DNA of 64,000 bases from an uncultured Croceitalea sp. (GTDB lineage Bacteria > Bacteroidota > Bacteroidia > Flavobacteriales > Flavobacteriaceae): assembly GCA_947499565.1 (NCBI GenBank), contig CANMOV010000001.1, positions 930,001 through 994,000 on the forward strand, read 5' to 3'. This document shows positions 18,542 to 27,288 of the stretch, piece by piece. Numbering within the stretch: the first letter of the stretch is position 1; the number at the start of each line of letters is the position of its first letter. Made by a program: the position numbers and the translations under genes. The notes under the pieces were generated by a model. That model saw only the letters and a program-made list of their open reading frames with translations. It was not told where the DNA came from and did no database searches.

Positions 18542-19558
18542 TCAGTGTTTTTTAAAGAACAGCTTAGGTAGCAACTCTTCAGCTTCTTTATTGTTAAAGT
18601 TAAGCAAGAAGGTCGACTTTAAAAAACCCCAGCCATACCCTACAAATTGGATAAGTGTGGCAAAAATAGATAGTAGAGCTATTGCAAGGCTTCTATTCTT
18701 AAAAAGGGAATCAAAAAATATCAATAAAAAATACCCATTATAGCACCAGATTGGCCATGAAAACCCTATCGTATATAGGGAGATTGAAACCAATAATCCT
18801 AAAGTAAAAAAAGTTGGAAACCAATATGTTAACTTACTGGTTCCAGGATGCCATTTATTTAGAATTGGTCTTACCATTCCAAACTTATTTACTTGTTTAT
18901 AAAACTTACTCCAATCGATACGTCGTTTATGGTACACAAACGCCGCAGAGAATAAACGAGTATTGTAACCCGCTTTCCATATTCTAAATGTTAGATCTGG
19001 GTCTTCTCCTGGATGAATATTTCCAAAACCTTTTGTTGCTTCAAATGCCTCTTTAGAGATGCCCATATTAAAACTACGTGGTTGAAACTTATCTAAAGCT
19101 TTCTTATTTCCTCTTATTCCCCCCGTAGTGAACAAAGACGTCATAACATAGTTAATTGCTTTCTGTACCAAAGTAAATGATTCGTGCGCTGCATCTGGTC
19201 CTCCATAACAATGCACAAACTCTTGTTTCAATTCTTTTGTCACCTCGGATAAATACTGAGGTGGGATGATACAATCCGAATCTAAAACAATAAAATAATT
19301 TCCTTTTGCATTTTCCATTCCATAATTTCTAGAATCACCAGGACCTGTATTCTCTTTTTCGAAGTAAGATATTTGAAGCTGGTCTCTAAATGCCTCTACA
19401 ACATTTTTTGAGCTTAGTGTAGAGCCATCTTCCACAATAACAACTTCAAAAGATGCATCAAACTTTTGCTTAGAAAGACTCTCTAATAATTCTTGAACCT
19501 CATCTGGCCTGTTAAAAACAGGTATGATGAATGAAAAACTTATATCATGCATACGCAT
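18542..19558 (-). CDS. Family 2 glycosyltransferase, membrane-associated
   Basis: A 338-residue GT-A fold glycosyltransferase. FSFIIPVFNRPDEVQELLESL opens the nucleotide-sugar binding domain, VVIVEDGS follows, and FIVLDSDCIIPP carries the DxD-type motif. PGEDPDLTFRIWKAGY is the acceptor-side acidic motif. Two or three hydrophobic segments near the C-terminus (about 245-315) suggest inner-membrane attachment. The true start may be MHDISF two codons in. Acceptor and product are unknown; a surface polysaccharide or glycolipid is possible. Confidence 0.88.
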   Translation of the reverse strand: MRMHDISFSFIIPVFNRPDEVQELLESLSKQKFDASFEVVIVEDGSTLSSKNVVEAFRDQLQISYFEKENTGPGDSRNYGMENAKGNYFIVLDSDCIIPPQYLSEVTKELKQEFVHCYGGPDAAHESFTLVQKAINYVMTSLFTTGGIRGNKKALDKFQPRSFNMGISKEAFEATKGFGNIHPGEDPDLTFRIWKAGYNTRLFSAAFVYHKRRIDWSKFYKQVNKFGMVRPILNKWHPGTSKLTYWFPTFFTLGLLVSISLYTIGFSWPIWCYNGYFLLIFFDSLFKNRSLAIALLSIFATLIQFVGYGWGFLKSTFLLNFNNKEAEELLPKLFFKKH

Positions 19559-19566
19559 ATAAATAC

Positions 19567-19594
19567 GAAAGCCACCCTATTCTGGATGGCTTTC
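19567..19594 (-). terminator. Hairpin after fabI
   Basis: GAAAGCCACCC (19567-19577) pairs with GGATGGCTTTC (19584-19594) with one mismatch. It lies just beyond the fabI stop codon and before the glycosyltransferase gene on the same strand. The T-run on the minus strand is imperfect, so termination may be partial. Confidence 0.55.
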
Positions 19595-19611
19595 AATAAA
19601 ATTAAATCGTA

Positions 19612-20424
19612 TTATTCTGTGAATTCGTCTATTACTTCTTGACTAACTCCTGTATTGGAAAAGCCACCATCGTGAAATAAATTCTGCATAGTCACTTTCT
19701 TAGTTAAATCTGAGAACAAAGAAATGGTATAATCTGCACAATCTGCTGCGGTTGCATTACCTAAAGGAGACATCTTTTCAGCATAACTAATAAAACCGTC
19801 AAACCCCTTTACACCTTGTCCTGCAGTAGTTGGAGTTGGTGATTGAGAGATTGTATTTACCCTTACTTTTTTCTCTTTACCGAAGAAATAACCAAAACTT
19901 CTTGCAACAGACTCCAAATAGGCTTTGTTATCGGCCATATCATTATAATCAGGAAATGTGCGCTGTGCCGCCATATAGGTTAACGCCACAATACTACCCC
20001 ATTCGCTCATTGCATCAGCCTTATAAAGCGATTGCATTACTTTGTGAAAAGAAAGTGCTGAAACATCCCAACCCTTGGTCGTAAAGTCGTATTTCTCATC
20101 GGTATATGCACGTCCTTTCCTAACATTAACAGACATTCCTATTGAGTGTAAAACAAAATCTAGTTTTCCTCCTAAAATTTCAACAGATTTTGATACTAAA
20201 TTTTCCAAATCTTCTTCGTTAGTAGCGTCTGCAGGAATAATTTCTGAGCTTGTCTTTTCAGCCAAAGCTTTTATTTGCCCCATACGCATGGCGATAGGTG
20301 CGTTGGTTAACACAAAGGTTCCACCTTCTTCATGAACTCTTTCAGCAGTTTTCCAAGCAATAGAATTTTCATCTAATGCACCAAAAATGATACCTCTTTT
20401 TCCTTTTAACAAGTTATACCCCAT
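19612..20424 (-). CDS. fabI: Enoyl-[acyl-carrier-protein] reductase FabI
   Basis: FabI reduces enoyl-ACP with NADH in the last step of each fatty-acid elongation round. The 270-residue protein shows GKRGIIFGALDENSIAWKTA for cofactor binding, VLHSIGMS, and the catalytic Y-x6-K in the segment PDYNDMADNK. ISQSPTPTTAGQGVKGFD precedes the substrate-binding loop. A minus-strand promoter-like TATCTTTA lies at 20450-20457. As the FabI type, it would be expected to be triclosan-sensitive, although this was not tested. Confidence 0.95.
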   Translation of the reverse strand: MGYNLLKGKRGIIFGALDENSIAWKTAERVHEEGGTFVLTNAPIAMRMGQIKALAEKTSSEIIPADATNEEDLENLVSKSVEILGGKLDFVLHSIGMSVNVRKGRAYTDEKYDFTTKGWDVSALSFHKVMQSLYKADAMSEWGSIVALTYMAAQRTFPDYNDMADNKAYLESVARSFGYFFGKEKKVRVNTISQSPTPTTAGQGVKGFDGFISYAEKMSPLGNATAADCADYTISLFSDLTKKVTMQNLFHDGGFSNTGVSQEVIDEFTE

Positions 20425-20493
20425 GTATTTTTATTGTTGGTTTAAGTGGTAAAGATAGCAATTTGGGTATTGATTTAATAGTAGTATTAAATC

Positions 20494-22170
20494 TTATAAC
20501 TTTTGATGTTCGTTGTTTGATTCCAACAGTTCTTTTGCATGTGCCAGAGCAGAAGCGGATAAGGATTTTCCACCTAACATTTCTGCTAGCTCATTTATCC
20601 TTTCTTCTTCACTCAACTTTTTCATGTGGGTTGTTGTGGTAGCACCTCCCTCTTCTTTGAACACCTTGTATTGATATACTCCTTTTGAAGCTACTTGAGG
20701 CAAATGCGTAATAGAAAACACTTGCATATTAGTGCTCATTTCTTGCATAATTTCTCCCATTTTATTTGAAATTTCACCTGAAACACCAGTATCAATTTCA
20801 TCAAACATCAATGTTGGTAAGTGCTCATATGCCGCTAAAATAGATTTGATAGTGAGCATTATTCGCGATAACTCTCCGCCTGAAGCTACTTTTTTCAATT
20901 CCCCATAAGTGCTCCCTTTATTTGCAGAAAAAAGAAAAGTTAGCAAATCCTTACCATTATTATTAAAGGTTTCAGCTGGTGTAACTGCTATCTTAAATGT
21001 AGCTGAAGCCATGCCTAAAGCAGATAGTTTTTCTTGTAATAATGATTTCAGCTTTGGTATGATTGCATTACGCTTTTCTCTAATTTCTGCAGCAATGTTG
21101 TCCAGTTCTGCTTCGGTCTCGGAAACAGCTAGTTGTTTTTCTTTAATTCTAGCTTCGATATTAATAGAAGCATCTACTTTAATAGATAAGTCTTCTCTTA
21201 TTTTGATTAACTCATCAACAGTACTTACCTGATGCTTTTTAAACAAGTTGTGAAATAATTGTAATTGACCATTTACTTCCTCCAAACGCTTAGGGTTGGC
21301 CTCTACTCTATCCTGTTGTAGTTCTAAGTCATTCGCAATATCCGTAATCTCAATAGCAACGGATTGCACACGTTCATTAAGTTGTTGAAACTGCTTTCCA
21401 AAGCCCTCTAGCTTCTGAGTTGCTTGTTGTAATTCAGAAATACTATTTAGAACTCCTAATTGTTCAGAATTCAACAATTGATACGCACTGGATAACTGTT
21501 CCAATATGGCTTCTACATTATTGAGCTCTTCGTATTCTGCCTCTAAAGCTGTTTGAATTCCATGTTTCAATGGTGCATTTTCCAATTCTTGAAACAAAAA
21601 ACTATTATAATCTAGTTCTTTATCCGCGTTGGATTGGAAATTTAATAATTCCTGTAACTCCTTTAAAATACTTTGATATGTCTTAAGTCGTATGGTATAT
21701 TCATCAAGGTTTTTAGAATTGTCAGCCAAGGCATCAATCACTTTCATCTGAAAGTCGTTATCTGCCAAACGTAATGTTTGATGCTGGGAATGTATATCTA
21801 CTAACCGCTCTCCTAGACCTGAAAGAATATCTAATGTTACCGGTGTGTCATTTATAAAAGCTCTGGACTTTCCACTGGGTAAAATTTCACGTCTTAATAT
21901 CGATTGGTCTTCGTAGTCCAAATCATTGGCATTAAAAAATGATTGTAATGCATAACGTTCGATTTCAAAAGATGCTTCAATAATACATTTTTGGTCTTTA
22001 TTCTTTAAAGATGATAAATCTGCCCGTTTTCCTAAAACTAATGATAGTCCGCCTAGTAAAATAGATTTTCCTGCCCCGGTTTCGCCCGTTATGGTTGTAA
22101 AACCTTTTGTAAACGAAACATTTAAATCGTCTATTAAAGCATAATTTTTAATGGAAAGTTGGGTAAGCAC
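20494..22170 (-). CDS. recN: DNA repair protein RecN
   Basis: RecN is an SMC-like ATPase that acts early in double-strand-break repair. The 558-residue protein has the N-terminal Walker A in GFTTITGETGAGKSILLGGL, a central coiled-coil region (about 150-370), the ABC-type signature KKVASGGELSRIMLTIK and Walker B in TLMFDEIDTGVSGEIS, followed by FSITHLPQVAS. Length is normal. It has its own promoter (CAAAGATA on the plus strand at 22191-22198). No LexA-box-like operator was recognised. Confidence 0.96.
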   Translation of the reverse strand: MLTQLSIKNYALIDDLNVSFTKGFTTITGETGAGKSILLGGLSLVLGKRADLSSLKNKDQKCIIEASFEIERYALQSFFNANDLDYEDQSILRREILPSGKSRAFINDTPVTLDILSGLGERLVDIHSQHQTLRLADNDFQMKVIDALADNSKNLDEYTIRLKTYQSILKELQELLNFQSNADKELDYNSFLFQELENAPLKHGIQTALEAEYEELNNVEAILEQLSSAYQLLNSEQLGVLNSISELQQATQKLEGFGKQFQQLNERVQSVAIEITDIANDLELQQDRVEANPKRLEEVNGQLQLFHNLFKKHQVSTVDELIKIREDLSIKVDASINIEARIKEKQLAVSETEAELDNIAAEIREKRNAIIPKLKSLLQEKLSALGMASATFKIAVTPAETFNNNGKDLLTFLFSANKGSTYGELKKVASGGELSRIMLTIKSILAAYEHLPTLMFDEIDTGVSGEISNKMGEIMQEMSTNMQVFSITHLPQVASKGVYQYKVFKEEGGATTTTHMKKLSEEERINELAEMLGGKSLSASALAHAKELLESNNEHQKL

Positions 22171-22190
22171 TTCGTATTAATTTAGAATAG

Positions 22191-22198
22191 CAAAGATA
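22191..22198 (-). promoter_or_regulatory. recN minus-7 element TATCTTTG
   Basis: An exact TAnnTTTG match on the minus strand, 20 bases before the recN start codon at 22170. No clear minus-33 TTTG was found at the usual distance. Confidence 0.5.
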
Positions 22199-22220
22199 GC
22201 TGTTCTAAACATAAAAAGGG

Positions 22221-23114
22221 TTAGTACTTTATCTGACTCCAAGTATTAGAATAGAAAGGTGCAACATTATTTAATGTTTCCTTAAGCTTTACGATATCTA
22301 CTTTAGGACCATCAGAAAAAATACTTTGGATCTCTTCCGACTTTGCATCAAAAAAAGTCTGAATCAAAAAAGCATTTGGTCTTCTCTTAATAAGGGTTTC
22401 AAACAAACGCAAACTTCCAGATATTACCTGCTTGCCTGTACTATTATTATCCCCTAAAATATCCATACCCTTTCTGTGGTAATTATACATAGCTATACGG
22501 TATTCTCTAAAGGTATTGGAGAGTAGGTTGTCTACTAAATCAAAGCGAGTTCTGTTATCTTGTGCGGATTGAGACCAACCTGCAAAACTACTTCCTTGAG
22601 CTTGGGTAACTATATTTTGTGCTTGTCTATAATAATCATCACCGCCTTGTAATGAAAAAGTATCGGCATCTAAACCTAATATGATATACACATAGTAGGA
22701 TATTACACCTACTAAATTTGAATCAAAACTGTTGGTATTAAAAATTAAAGGTTGAAACTCTTGATACACGAAATTAAAGGAATTGTCCTTGTAATTAAAA
22801 ATTGGAGTTTCGTAGGAAGTATTATAAACGGGTCGGGATGATTGTAGTTGAATATTAGCATCAAAACGGTCACCATCTCCTTTGGTAATTGTAATAAACA
22901 TTCGTGCACTTATCTTTTCATTATCTCTAAAAGTGCGGTTTGTCCACTTTGTTTTATTAACAAAATCCTTTAACGAACGTTCTAAAGTTTTAAAAACTTC
23001 AGGTCGCGTTTGGGCAACTTGATCGTAATTGATAGTTACATCACAATTAAGTTCTTGTCCAACTACTAAAATTGAAAAAAGTAAACAAATAAGTGAGGAT
23101 AAATACTTAAACAT
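22221..23114 (-). CDS. DUF4835 family protein, exported
   Basis: A 297-residue Bacteroidota-specific protein. MFKYLSSLICLLFSILVVGQ is a signal peptide, and the mature protein starts ELNCDVTINYDQVAQTRPEVF, a hallmark of DUF4835. Other features are KTKWTNRTFRDNEKI, QLQSSRPVYNTSYETPIFNY and YYVYIILGLDADTFSLQGGD. The frame is open upstream into coaBC, but the signal peptide fixes the start at 23114, an eight-base overlap with the coaBC 3' end. Function is not established. The block bamD, rpoZ, coaBC, DUF4835, recN is a common flavobacterial order, suggesting a cell-envelope link. Confidence 0.88.
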   Translation of the reverse strand: MFKYLSSLICLLFSILVVGQELNCDVTINYDQVAQTRPEVFKTLERSLKDFVNKTKWTNRTFRDNEKISARMFITITKGDGDRFDANIQLQSSRPVYNTSYETPIFNYKDNSFNFVYQEFQPLIFNTNSFDSNLVGVISYYVYIILGLDADTFSLQGGDDYYRQAQNIVTQAQGSSFAGWSQSAQDNRTRFDLVDNLLSNTFREYRIAMYNYHRKGMDILGDNNSTGKQVISGSLRLFETLIKRRPNAFLIQTFFDAKSEEIQSIFSDGPKVDIVKLKETLNNVAPFYSNTWSQIKY

Positions 23115-24312
23115 GAATTCTAGTGATAATTTCTGACCATATGTCTGATGCAACTTCAGCCTTCGTCTTAAGTTCAAACGCTTTTACCTTAGAATTCTTA
23201 TCAATGAAAGTGATTTTATTAGTAGTACCTCCAAAACCTGCACCCTTATCTTGCAAAGAATTCAAAACAATTGCATCTAAATTTTTACGTTGCAATTTGC
23301 TTTTAGCATTCTCTACTTCATTCTCTGTCTCTAAAGCAAAACCAACTAAAAATTGATTTCTTTTCTGCTCACCCATAGAAAGCAAAATGTCTTTTGTGCG
23401 AACCAAATCTATTTGCAACCCATCACCCTGTTTTTTAATCTTTTGTTCTGAGATTAATTTTGGTCGATAATCCGCAACAGCAGCGGCACTTATTGCAATA
23501 TCTATTTCTGAGTAATGCTTGTGCACAGCGTTATACATTTCTTCTGCTGATGTCACGCTAATCAATGTAACACCATAGTGTTCCATTGATAAATTGGTAG
23601 GACCAGAAATTAAAAAAACATTTGCTCCCAAATCAGCTGCTTTTTTAGCTAATTCAAAACCCATAGTTCCCGAAGAACGATTTCCAAGAAAACGTACCGG
23701 GTCTATCGCTTCATGGGTAGGACCAGCTGTAATCAAAATTTTCTTTCCTGAAAGAGGAAGCCCTTCTGCTAAGTGTTTTTGTATGAATGAAGTAATATTC
23801 TCGGGTTCTGCCATGCGTCCCTCTCCTACCAAACCACTTGCTAGTTCCCCAGACTCCGCTGGAATCATGATATTACCAAAATTTTGTAGTTTGTCTAAAG
23901 AAGTTTTAGTGGATTCATGTTTATACATATCCAAGTCCATTGCCGGAGCAAAATAAACAGGACATTTAGCTGATAAATATGTTGCTAATAATAGATTATC
24001 ACAAGTGCCATTAGCCATTTTGGAGAGCGTATTGGCAGTAGCTGGGGCAATTAGAAAAACATCTGCCCACAGACCCAGCTTAACATGATTATTCCAAGAC
24101 AAGCTTCCGTCAGACTCATTTACAAAATCTAGTAATACAGGATTCTTTGATAAGGTCGAAAGCGTAAGAGGAGAAACAAAAGAGCTGGAGCTTTGGGTCA
24201 TTACAATTTTGACACTAGCTCCAGCTTTTATGAGTAATCGTACAAGAAAGGTTGTTTTGTAAGCAGCAATCCCTCCAGTAATACCTAAAAGGACATTTTT
24301 ACCACTTAACAT
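23107..24312 (-). CDS. coaBC: Bifunctional phosphopantothenoylcysteine decarboxylase/phosphopantothenate-cysteine ligase
   Basis: A 401-residue fusion enzyme for two consecutive steps of CoA synthesis. The N-terminal FMN-dependent CoaC half shows LLGITGGIAAYKT, the active-site SWNNHVKLG histidine region and CPVYFAPAMDLDMY. The C-terminal CoaB half begins ILITAGPTHEAIDPVRFLGN, with RSSGTMGFELAK and AAVADYRP, and ends with NEVENAKSKLQRKNLD. It is two bases after rpoZ on the same strand and overlaps the DUF4835 gene by eight bases, so these genes form an operon. Confidence 0.96.
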   Translation of the reverse strand: MLSGKNVLLGITGGIAAYKTTFLVRLLIKAGASVKIVMTQSSSSFVSPLTLSTLSKNPVLLDFVNESDGSLSWNNHVKLGLWADVFLIAPATANTLSKMANGTCDNLLLATYLSAKCPVYFAPAMDLDMYKHESTKTSLDKLQNFGNIMIPAESGELASGLVGEGRMAEPENITSFIQKHLAEGLPLSGKKILITAGPTHEAIDPVRFLGNRSSGTMGFELAKKAADLGANVFLISGPTNLSMEHYGVTLISVTSAEEMYNAVHKHYSEIDIAISAAAVADYRPKLISEQKIKKQGDGLQIDLVRTKDILLSMGEQKRNQFLVGFALETENEVENAKSKLQRKNLDAIVLNSLQDKGAGFGGTTNKITFIDKNSKVKAFELKTKAEVASDIWSEIITRIHV

Positions 24313-24314
24313 AA

Positions 24315-24641
24315 TTATGCGTCTTTCTCAGTATTTCTATAATAGATTTTGTCTTCTAACCATTCATGAACAGCAAGTGCATGTGGCTTAGGAAGTTTTT
24401 CGTAAAATTTAGAAACTTCAATCTGTTCTTTGTTTTCAAAAACTTCTTCTAAGCTATCGCTATAAGTAGCAAACTCTTCCAACTTTTCTAATAACTCCTT
24501 TTTAATTTCAGAGTTAATTTGAATAGCTCTTTTTGAAGCTATTGAAATAGCCTCATATATATTCTCAGTTTTTTCATCAAACTCATTCTTATTATGAGTT
24601 ACAGTAGAAACCGGAGCCTTTGTGTTTTTTAAATCGTTCAT
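24315..24641 (-). CDS. rpoZ: DNA-directed RNA polymerase omega subunit (Bacteroidota type)
   Basis: A 108-residue homologue of omega, which helps assemble RNA polymerase. The family core appears as NIYEAISIASKRAIQINSEIK, corresponding to the RxxQL-type helix of classical omega. The rest is lineage-specific, including YEKLPKPHALAVHEWLEDKIYY. Position between bamD and coaBC matches the usual flavobacterial order. Because it is divergent from proteobacterial omega, it is easy to leave as hypothetical; neighbourhood and core motif support the call. Confidence 0.85.
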   Translation of the reverse strand: MNDLKNTKAPVSTVTHNKNEFDEKTENIYEAISIASKRAIQINSEIKKELLEKLEEFATYSDSLEEVFENKEQIEVSKFYEKLPKPHALAVHEWLEDKIYYRNTEKDA

Positions 24642-24661
24642 TTTAAATCTATTATAAGTTC

Positions 24662-25486
24662 TTATTTGGCTTTCTCTTGGTAGCCTTCTAATCTTTTTGT
24701 TATTTTCTCATAGAGGTTAGTCGCCTCTTTGTCATATTTTGTGTCAGGATATGATTTTTTGAGCGCATTATAAGCCTCCATTGCCTCATTTAAACGCTCT
24801 TGCATTCTTCTTGGAGTACTATTAAATGCCAAATTCGCCGATGCCTTAACCCTATAATAAAAAGCATCTTCTCTATATTCCGAACCTGGGTTATCTGTAA
24901 TAAAATTATCTAACGCAGAAATGGCAGAAACCAATATTGGATAATTAAATTCACCAAGCTTGTCAAATTGTTTTGCAATTTCAATTTGTTTTTTCTCCTT
25001 TTTTGTTGTCAATTCTTGGGCCATAGCATTTGCATCAGCAAAAAATTCTGACTCGGGATAAGTATTTATAAAATTTTGTAATTTACCAAGTGCCTTATCT
25101 GTATCTGTCTGATCTAAACTATATTTTGGAGATAACTCATAATAACTCTTAGCTCCTAAATAAGATGCTTCTTGAATTTTATCACTTTTAGGATACGATT
25201 TAATAAACCTTTCAAACTGATAGCCTGATAAATAATAATCTCCTGTTTTAAAGTAAGAATCGGCAAAAAAGAACATTACACGTTCCCCTTGCGGTTTACC
25301 AACATACTTAGGCGCAATTTGCTCAAATAACCTTTTAGCCCGTTTGTAATCTCCTTCTTCATAGAACTTTTCAGCCATATCATATTTAGCCTTAACATCC
25401 TCATTTTTAAGCACTTTTTGGTACTCATTACAGGATACTAAAAAAATAAAAGAAAAAAGTATGGGTAAAATCGACCTCATCATCAA
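24662..25486 (-). CDS. bamD: Outer-membrane protein assembly factor BamD
   Basis: BamD is a lipoprotein of the BAM complex, which inserts beta-barrel proteins into the outer membrane. The 274-residue precursor has the lipobox FLVSC, then tetratricopeptide-like helices: YDMAEKFYEEGDYKRAKRLF, VMFFFADSYFKTGDYYLSGY, FINTYPESEFFADAN and AFYYRVKASANLAF. Length and repeat order fit BamD. Promoter element CAAAATTA (plus strand 25497-25504) lies just upstream. rpoZ follows 20 bases later. Confidence 0.93.
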   Translation of the reverse strand: MMMRSILPILFSFIFLVSCNEYQKVLKNEDVKAKYDMAEKFYEEGDYKRAKRLFEQIAPKYVGKPQGERVMFFFADSYFKTGDYYLSGYQFERFIKSYPKSDKIQEASYLGAKSYYELSPKYSLDQTDTDKALGKLQNFINTYPESEFFADANAMAQELTTKKEKKQIEIAKQFDKLGEFNYPILVSAISALDNFITDNPGSEYREDAFYYRVKASANLAFNSTPRRMQERLNEAMEAYNALKKSYPDTKYDKEATNLYEKITKRLEGYQEKAK

Positions 25487-25496
25487 AAATATTTGG

Positions 25497-25504
25497 CAAA
25501 ATTA
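25497..25504 (-). promoter_or_regulatory. bamD minus-7 element TAATTTTG
   Basis: An exact TAnnTTTG match on the minus strand, ten bases upstream of the bamD start codon (25486), so the 5' leader would be only a few bases long. Confidence 0.5.
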
Positions 25505-25587
25505 GTGATTATCAACGGATATAAAAAATTGTTATATACACAAACATATACCGTCGTAAAGGCAATAGCAATAGTTTTAGCTAAGAT

Positions 25588-26490
25588 TTAACTATGCTGA
25601 ACCTCAACGCTATCTAAAGCGTGCAAAAAGTGTCCAATTTTGGTTTTTAATTCTGGAGTTGCTTCAACCAATGGTAATCTTACCAATGCGTTACTTAAAT
25701 TAAGATATTCAAAAATGGTTTTGATACCAGCTGGATTACCTTCTTCAAAAATTAAATGCATTCCATTTAGCAAGGAATGATGAATCTCATAAGCATCATC
25801 AGAATTACCTTGAAGTCCAAGCTGGATAAGTGTTGAAAATTCTGTGGGCAGACCTTGCCCCAAAACTGAAATTACTCCAGAGCCTCCTGCCAAAACTGTT
25901 GGTAATGCTGTAAAATCATCGCCAGAAATAACCATAAAATCAGTTGGTTTCTGCTTTAATAGCGAATCAATTTGCATCATATCTCCGCATGCTTCTTTAA
26001 TAGCAATTACATTGTCGCAATCTTTTGCTATTCGAACAGTAGTTTCGGGTAACATATTACTACCTGTTCTAGATGGTACATTATACATTATAATTGGGAT
26101 AGGAGATGCTTTCGCAATTGCTCTAAAATGCTGGTAAATTCCTTCTTGCGTAGGTTTGTTGTAAAACGGTGAAACCGAAAGTATTGCATCAAAATCTTCT
26201 AAATTATCCTCAAGCAACTCGGTAACAATAGCAGCAGTATTATTACCGCCAACTCCAACTACTAAAGGTAACCTTCCTGCATTCGCATTTACAACTGTTC
26301 TTTTTACTAGTTCCTTTTCAGTTTTAGATAAAGTAGCAGATTCTGCGGTAGTACCTAAAACAACTAGATAGTCTATTCCTCCTGCAATACAATGCTCCAC
26401 AATTTGCTCTAAACTAGCTGTATCTACAGATAAATCTTTTTTAAAAGGAGTAACTAATGCCACTCCGGTTCCAATAAACCCTCTCATCAC
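25588..26490 (-). CDS. dapA: 4-hydroxy-tetrahydrodipicolinate synthase DapA
   Basis: DapA condenses aspartate semialdehyde with pyruvate, the first committed step to diaminopimelate and lysine. The 300-residue TIM-barrel protein shows [15 protein letters not shown], the VVGVGGNNT strand, [12 protein letters not shown] with the catalytic-site tyrosine and [10 protein letters not shown] with the Schiff-base lysine. It overlaps the DUF6913 gene by four bases and shares that gene's promoter region. The dapF gene of the same pathway is at 48.9 kb. Confidence 0.96.
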   Translation of the reverse strand: MMRGFIGTGVALVTPFKKDLSVDTASLEQIVEHCIAGGIDYLVVLGTTAESATLSKTEKELVKRTVVNANAGRLPLVVGVGGNNTAAIVTELLEDNLEDFDAILSVSPFYNKPTQEGIYQHFRAIAKASPIPIIMYNVPSRTGSNMLPETTVRIAKDCDNVIAIKEACGDMMQIDSLLKQKPTDFMVISGDDFTALPTVLAGGSGVISVLGQGLPTEFSTLIQLGLQGNSDDAYEIHHSLLNGMHLIFEEGNPAGIKTIFEYLNLSNALVRLPLVEATPELKTKIGHFLHALDSVEVQHS

Positions 26491-27023
26491 TTTATTTCGT
26501 TAAGTACTTTCAAATATTTTTTTAGTTCCGTTTTAAACACCTCGAAATTTTGTATTGGAGTGTCAAAAATTAAATCATTTAACTTGGCATCCACCGCAGG
26601 AAAACCAACTTTTATTCTTGCATTTGTTCGTGCGGTAAGCAACTTTAATACTAATTTATCATCTGTATAATAATTAATTAATACATCATATTCCCTATCC
26701 ACAAACTCCGATACAAATCCATTTTCAATTGTGCCATTCCAACCCAAATCTTTGTCCGTAAAAAATTGAATTCCAAATGGGGAATGTGCCGCTTCATCTT
26801 TTTTATAGCCTATAATCTTAACACCGTTTGGTTGTAATGAAAAATCGGTTATTAACTTATTAAACACTTCTGGGTCAGGAAATTTATCCATATCCACAAT
26901 ACATCCAATCGATGAAACTCCTGGTTTACGGTTGCTTAAAGGTTTCGATTTACCTAACTCGTCTTCTAAATATTTAAGTCCCGATTTGACTTTAAATTTA
27001 TCTTGAATTACCTTGAATATCAT
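26487..27023 (-). CDS. DUF6913 family protein
   Basis: A 178-residue protein that I place in the flavobacterial DUF6913 family from memory, on the basis of [50 protein letters not shown] and the ending [20 protein letters not shown]. It has no signal peptide or membrane segment, so it should be cytoplasmic. Function is unknown. It is the first gene of a two-gene unit with dapA, overlapping it by four bases. Confidence 0.8.
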   Translation of the reverse strand: MIFKVIQDKFKVKSGLKYLEDELGKSKPLSNRKPGVSSIGCIVDMDKFPDPEVFNKLITDFSLQPNGVKIIGYKKDEAAHSPFGIQFFTDKDLGWNGTIENGFVSEFVDREYDVLINYYTDDKLVLKLLTARTNARIKVGFPAVDAKLNDLIFDTPIQNFEVFKTELKKYLKVLNEIK

Positions 27024-27042
27024 TAGAATTTGTGCATTTCTA

Positions 27043-27083
27043 CAAAGGTAATTAATATCCTCACATTCCTAATTACAAAGATA
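27043..27083 (-). promoter_or_regulatory. Tandem minus-7 elements for DUF6913-dapA
   Basis: Two exact minus-strand matches to TAnnTTTG lie 19 and 52 bases from the start codon: TACCTTTG (27043-27050) and TATCTTTG (27076-27083). Either or both could drive the DUF6913-dapA unit. Confidence 0.5.
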
Positions 27084-27180
27084 ACTGATAGTAGTTGTTA
27101 AAAAATAAACAATTCGTTAAATATATAACAAATATTATTTATAGTTGTGATACTCAGTTATACATTAATAGAAGCTATTT

Positions 27181-27198
27181 ATACCCATTGATGGGTAT
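27181..27198. promoter_or_regulatory. Perfect inverted repeat upstream of the accessory island
   Basis: ATACCCAT (27181-27188) and ATGGGTAT (27191-27198) are perfect inverted arms separated by TG, followed on the plus strand by a short T run. It may be a repressor-binding site or a weak hairpin. It lies between the divergent DUF6913 and protease genes. Confidence 0.4.
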
Positions 27199-27244
27199 TT
27201 TACACAAAAAACATCCTAGATATCATATTTTAACGCTTCGTTTC

Positions 27245-27260
27245 CTACTAAATTTAGTAG
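27245..27260. promoter_or_regulatory. 16-base perfect palindrome before the S8 protease gene, possible operator
   Basis: CTACTAAATTTAGTAG is a perfect palindrome ending 28 bases before the ATG at 27289. Its centre contains TAAATTTA (27249-27256), which matches seven of eight positions of the minus-7 consensus, so a protein bound here would cover the promoter of the island. No regulator gene is part of the island. Confidence 0.4.
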
Positions 27261-27288
27261 CTTGTAGGTCATACTCATAACATTAAAA

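Noticed and set aside
27095-27280. 61-codon open frame between DUF6913 and the S8 protease gene
   Set aside because: It spans both palindromes and the likely promoter, has no recognisable motif, and its composition looks like non-coding AT-rich DNA.
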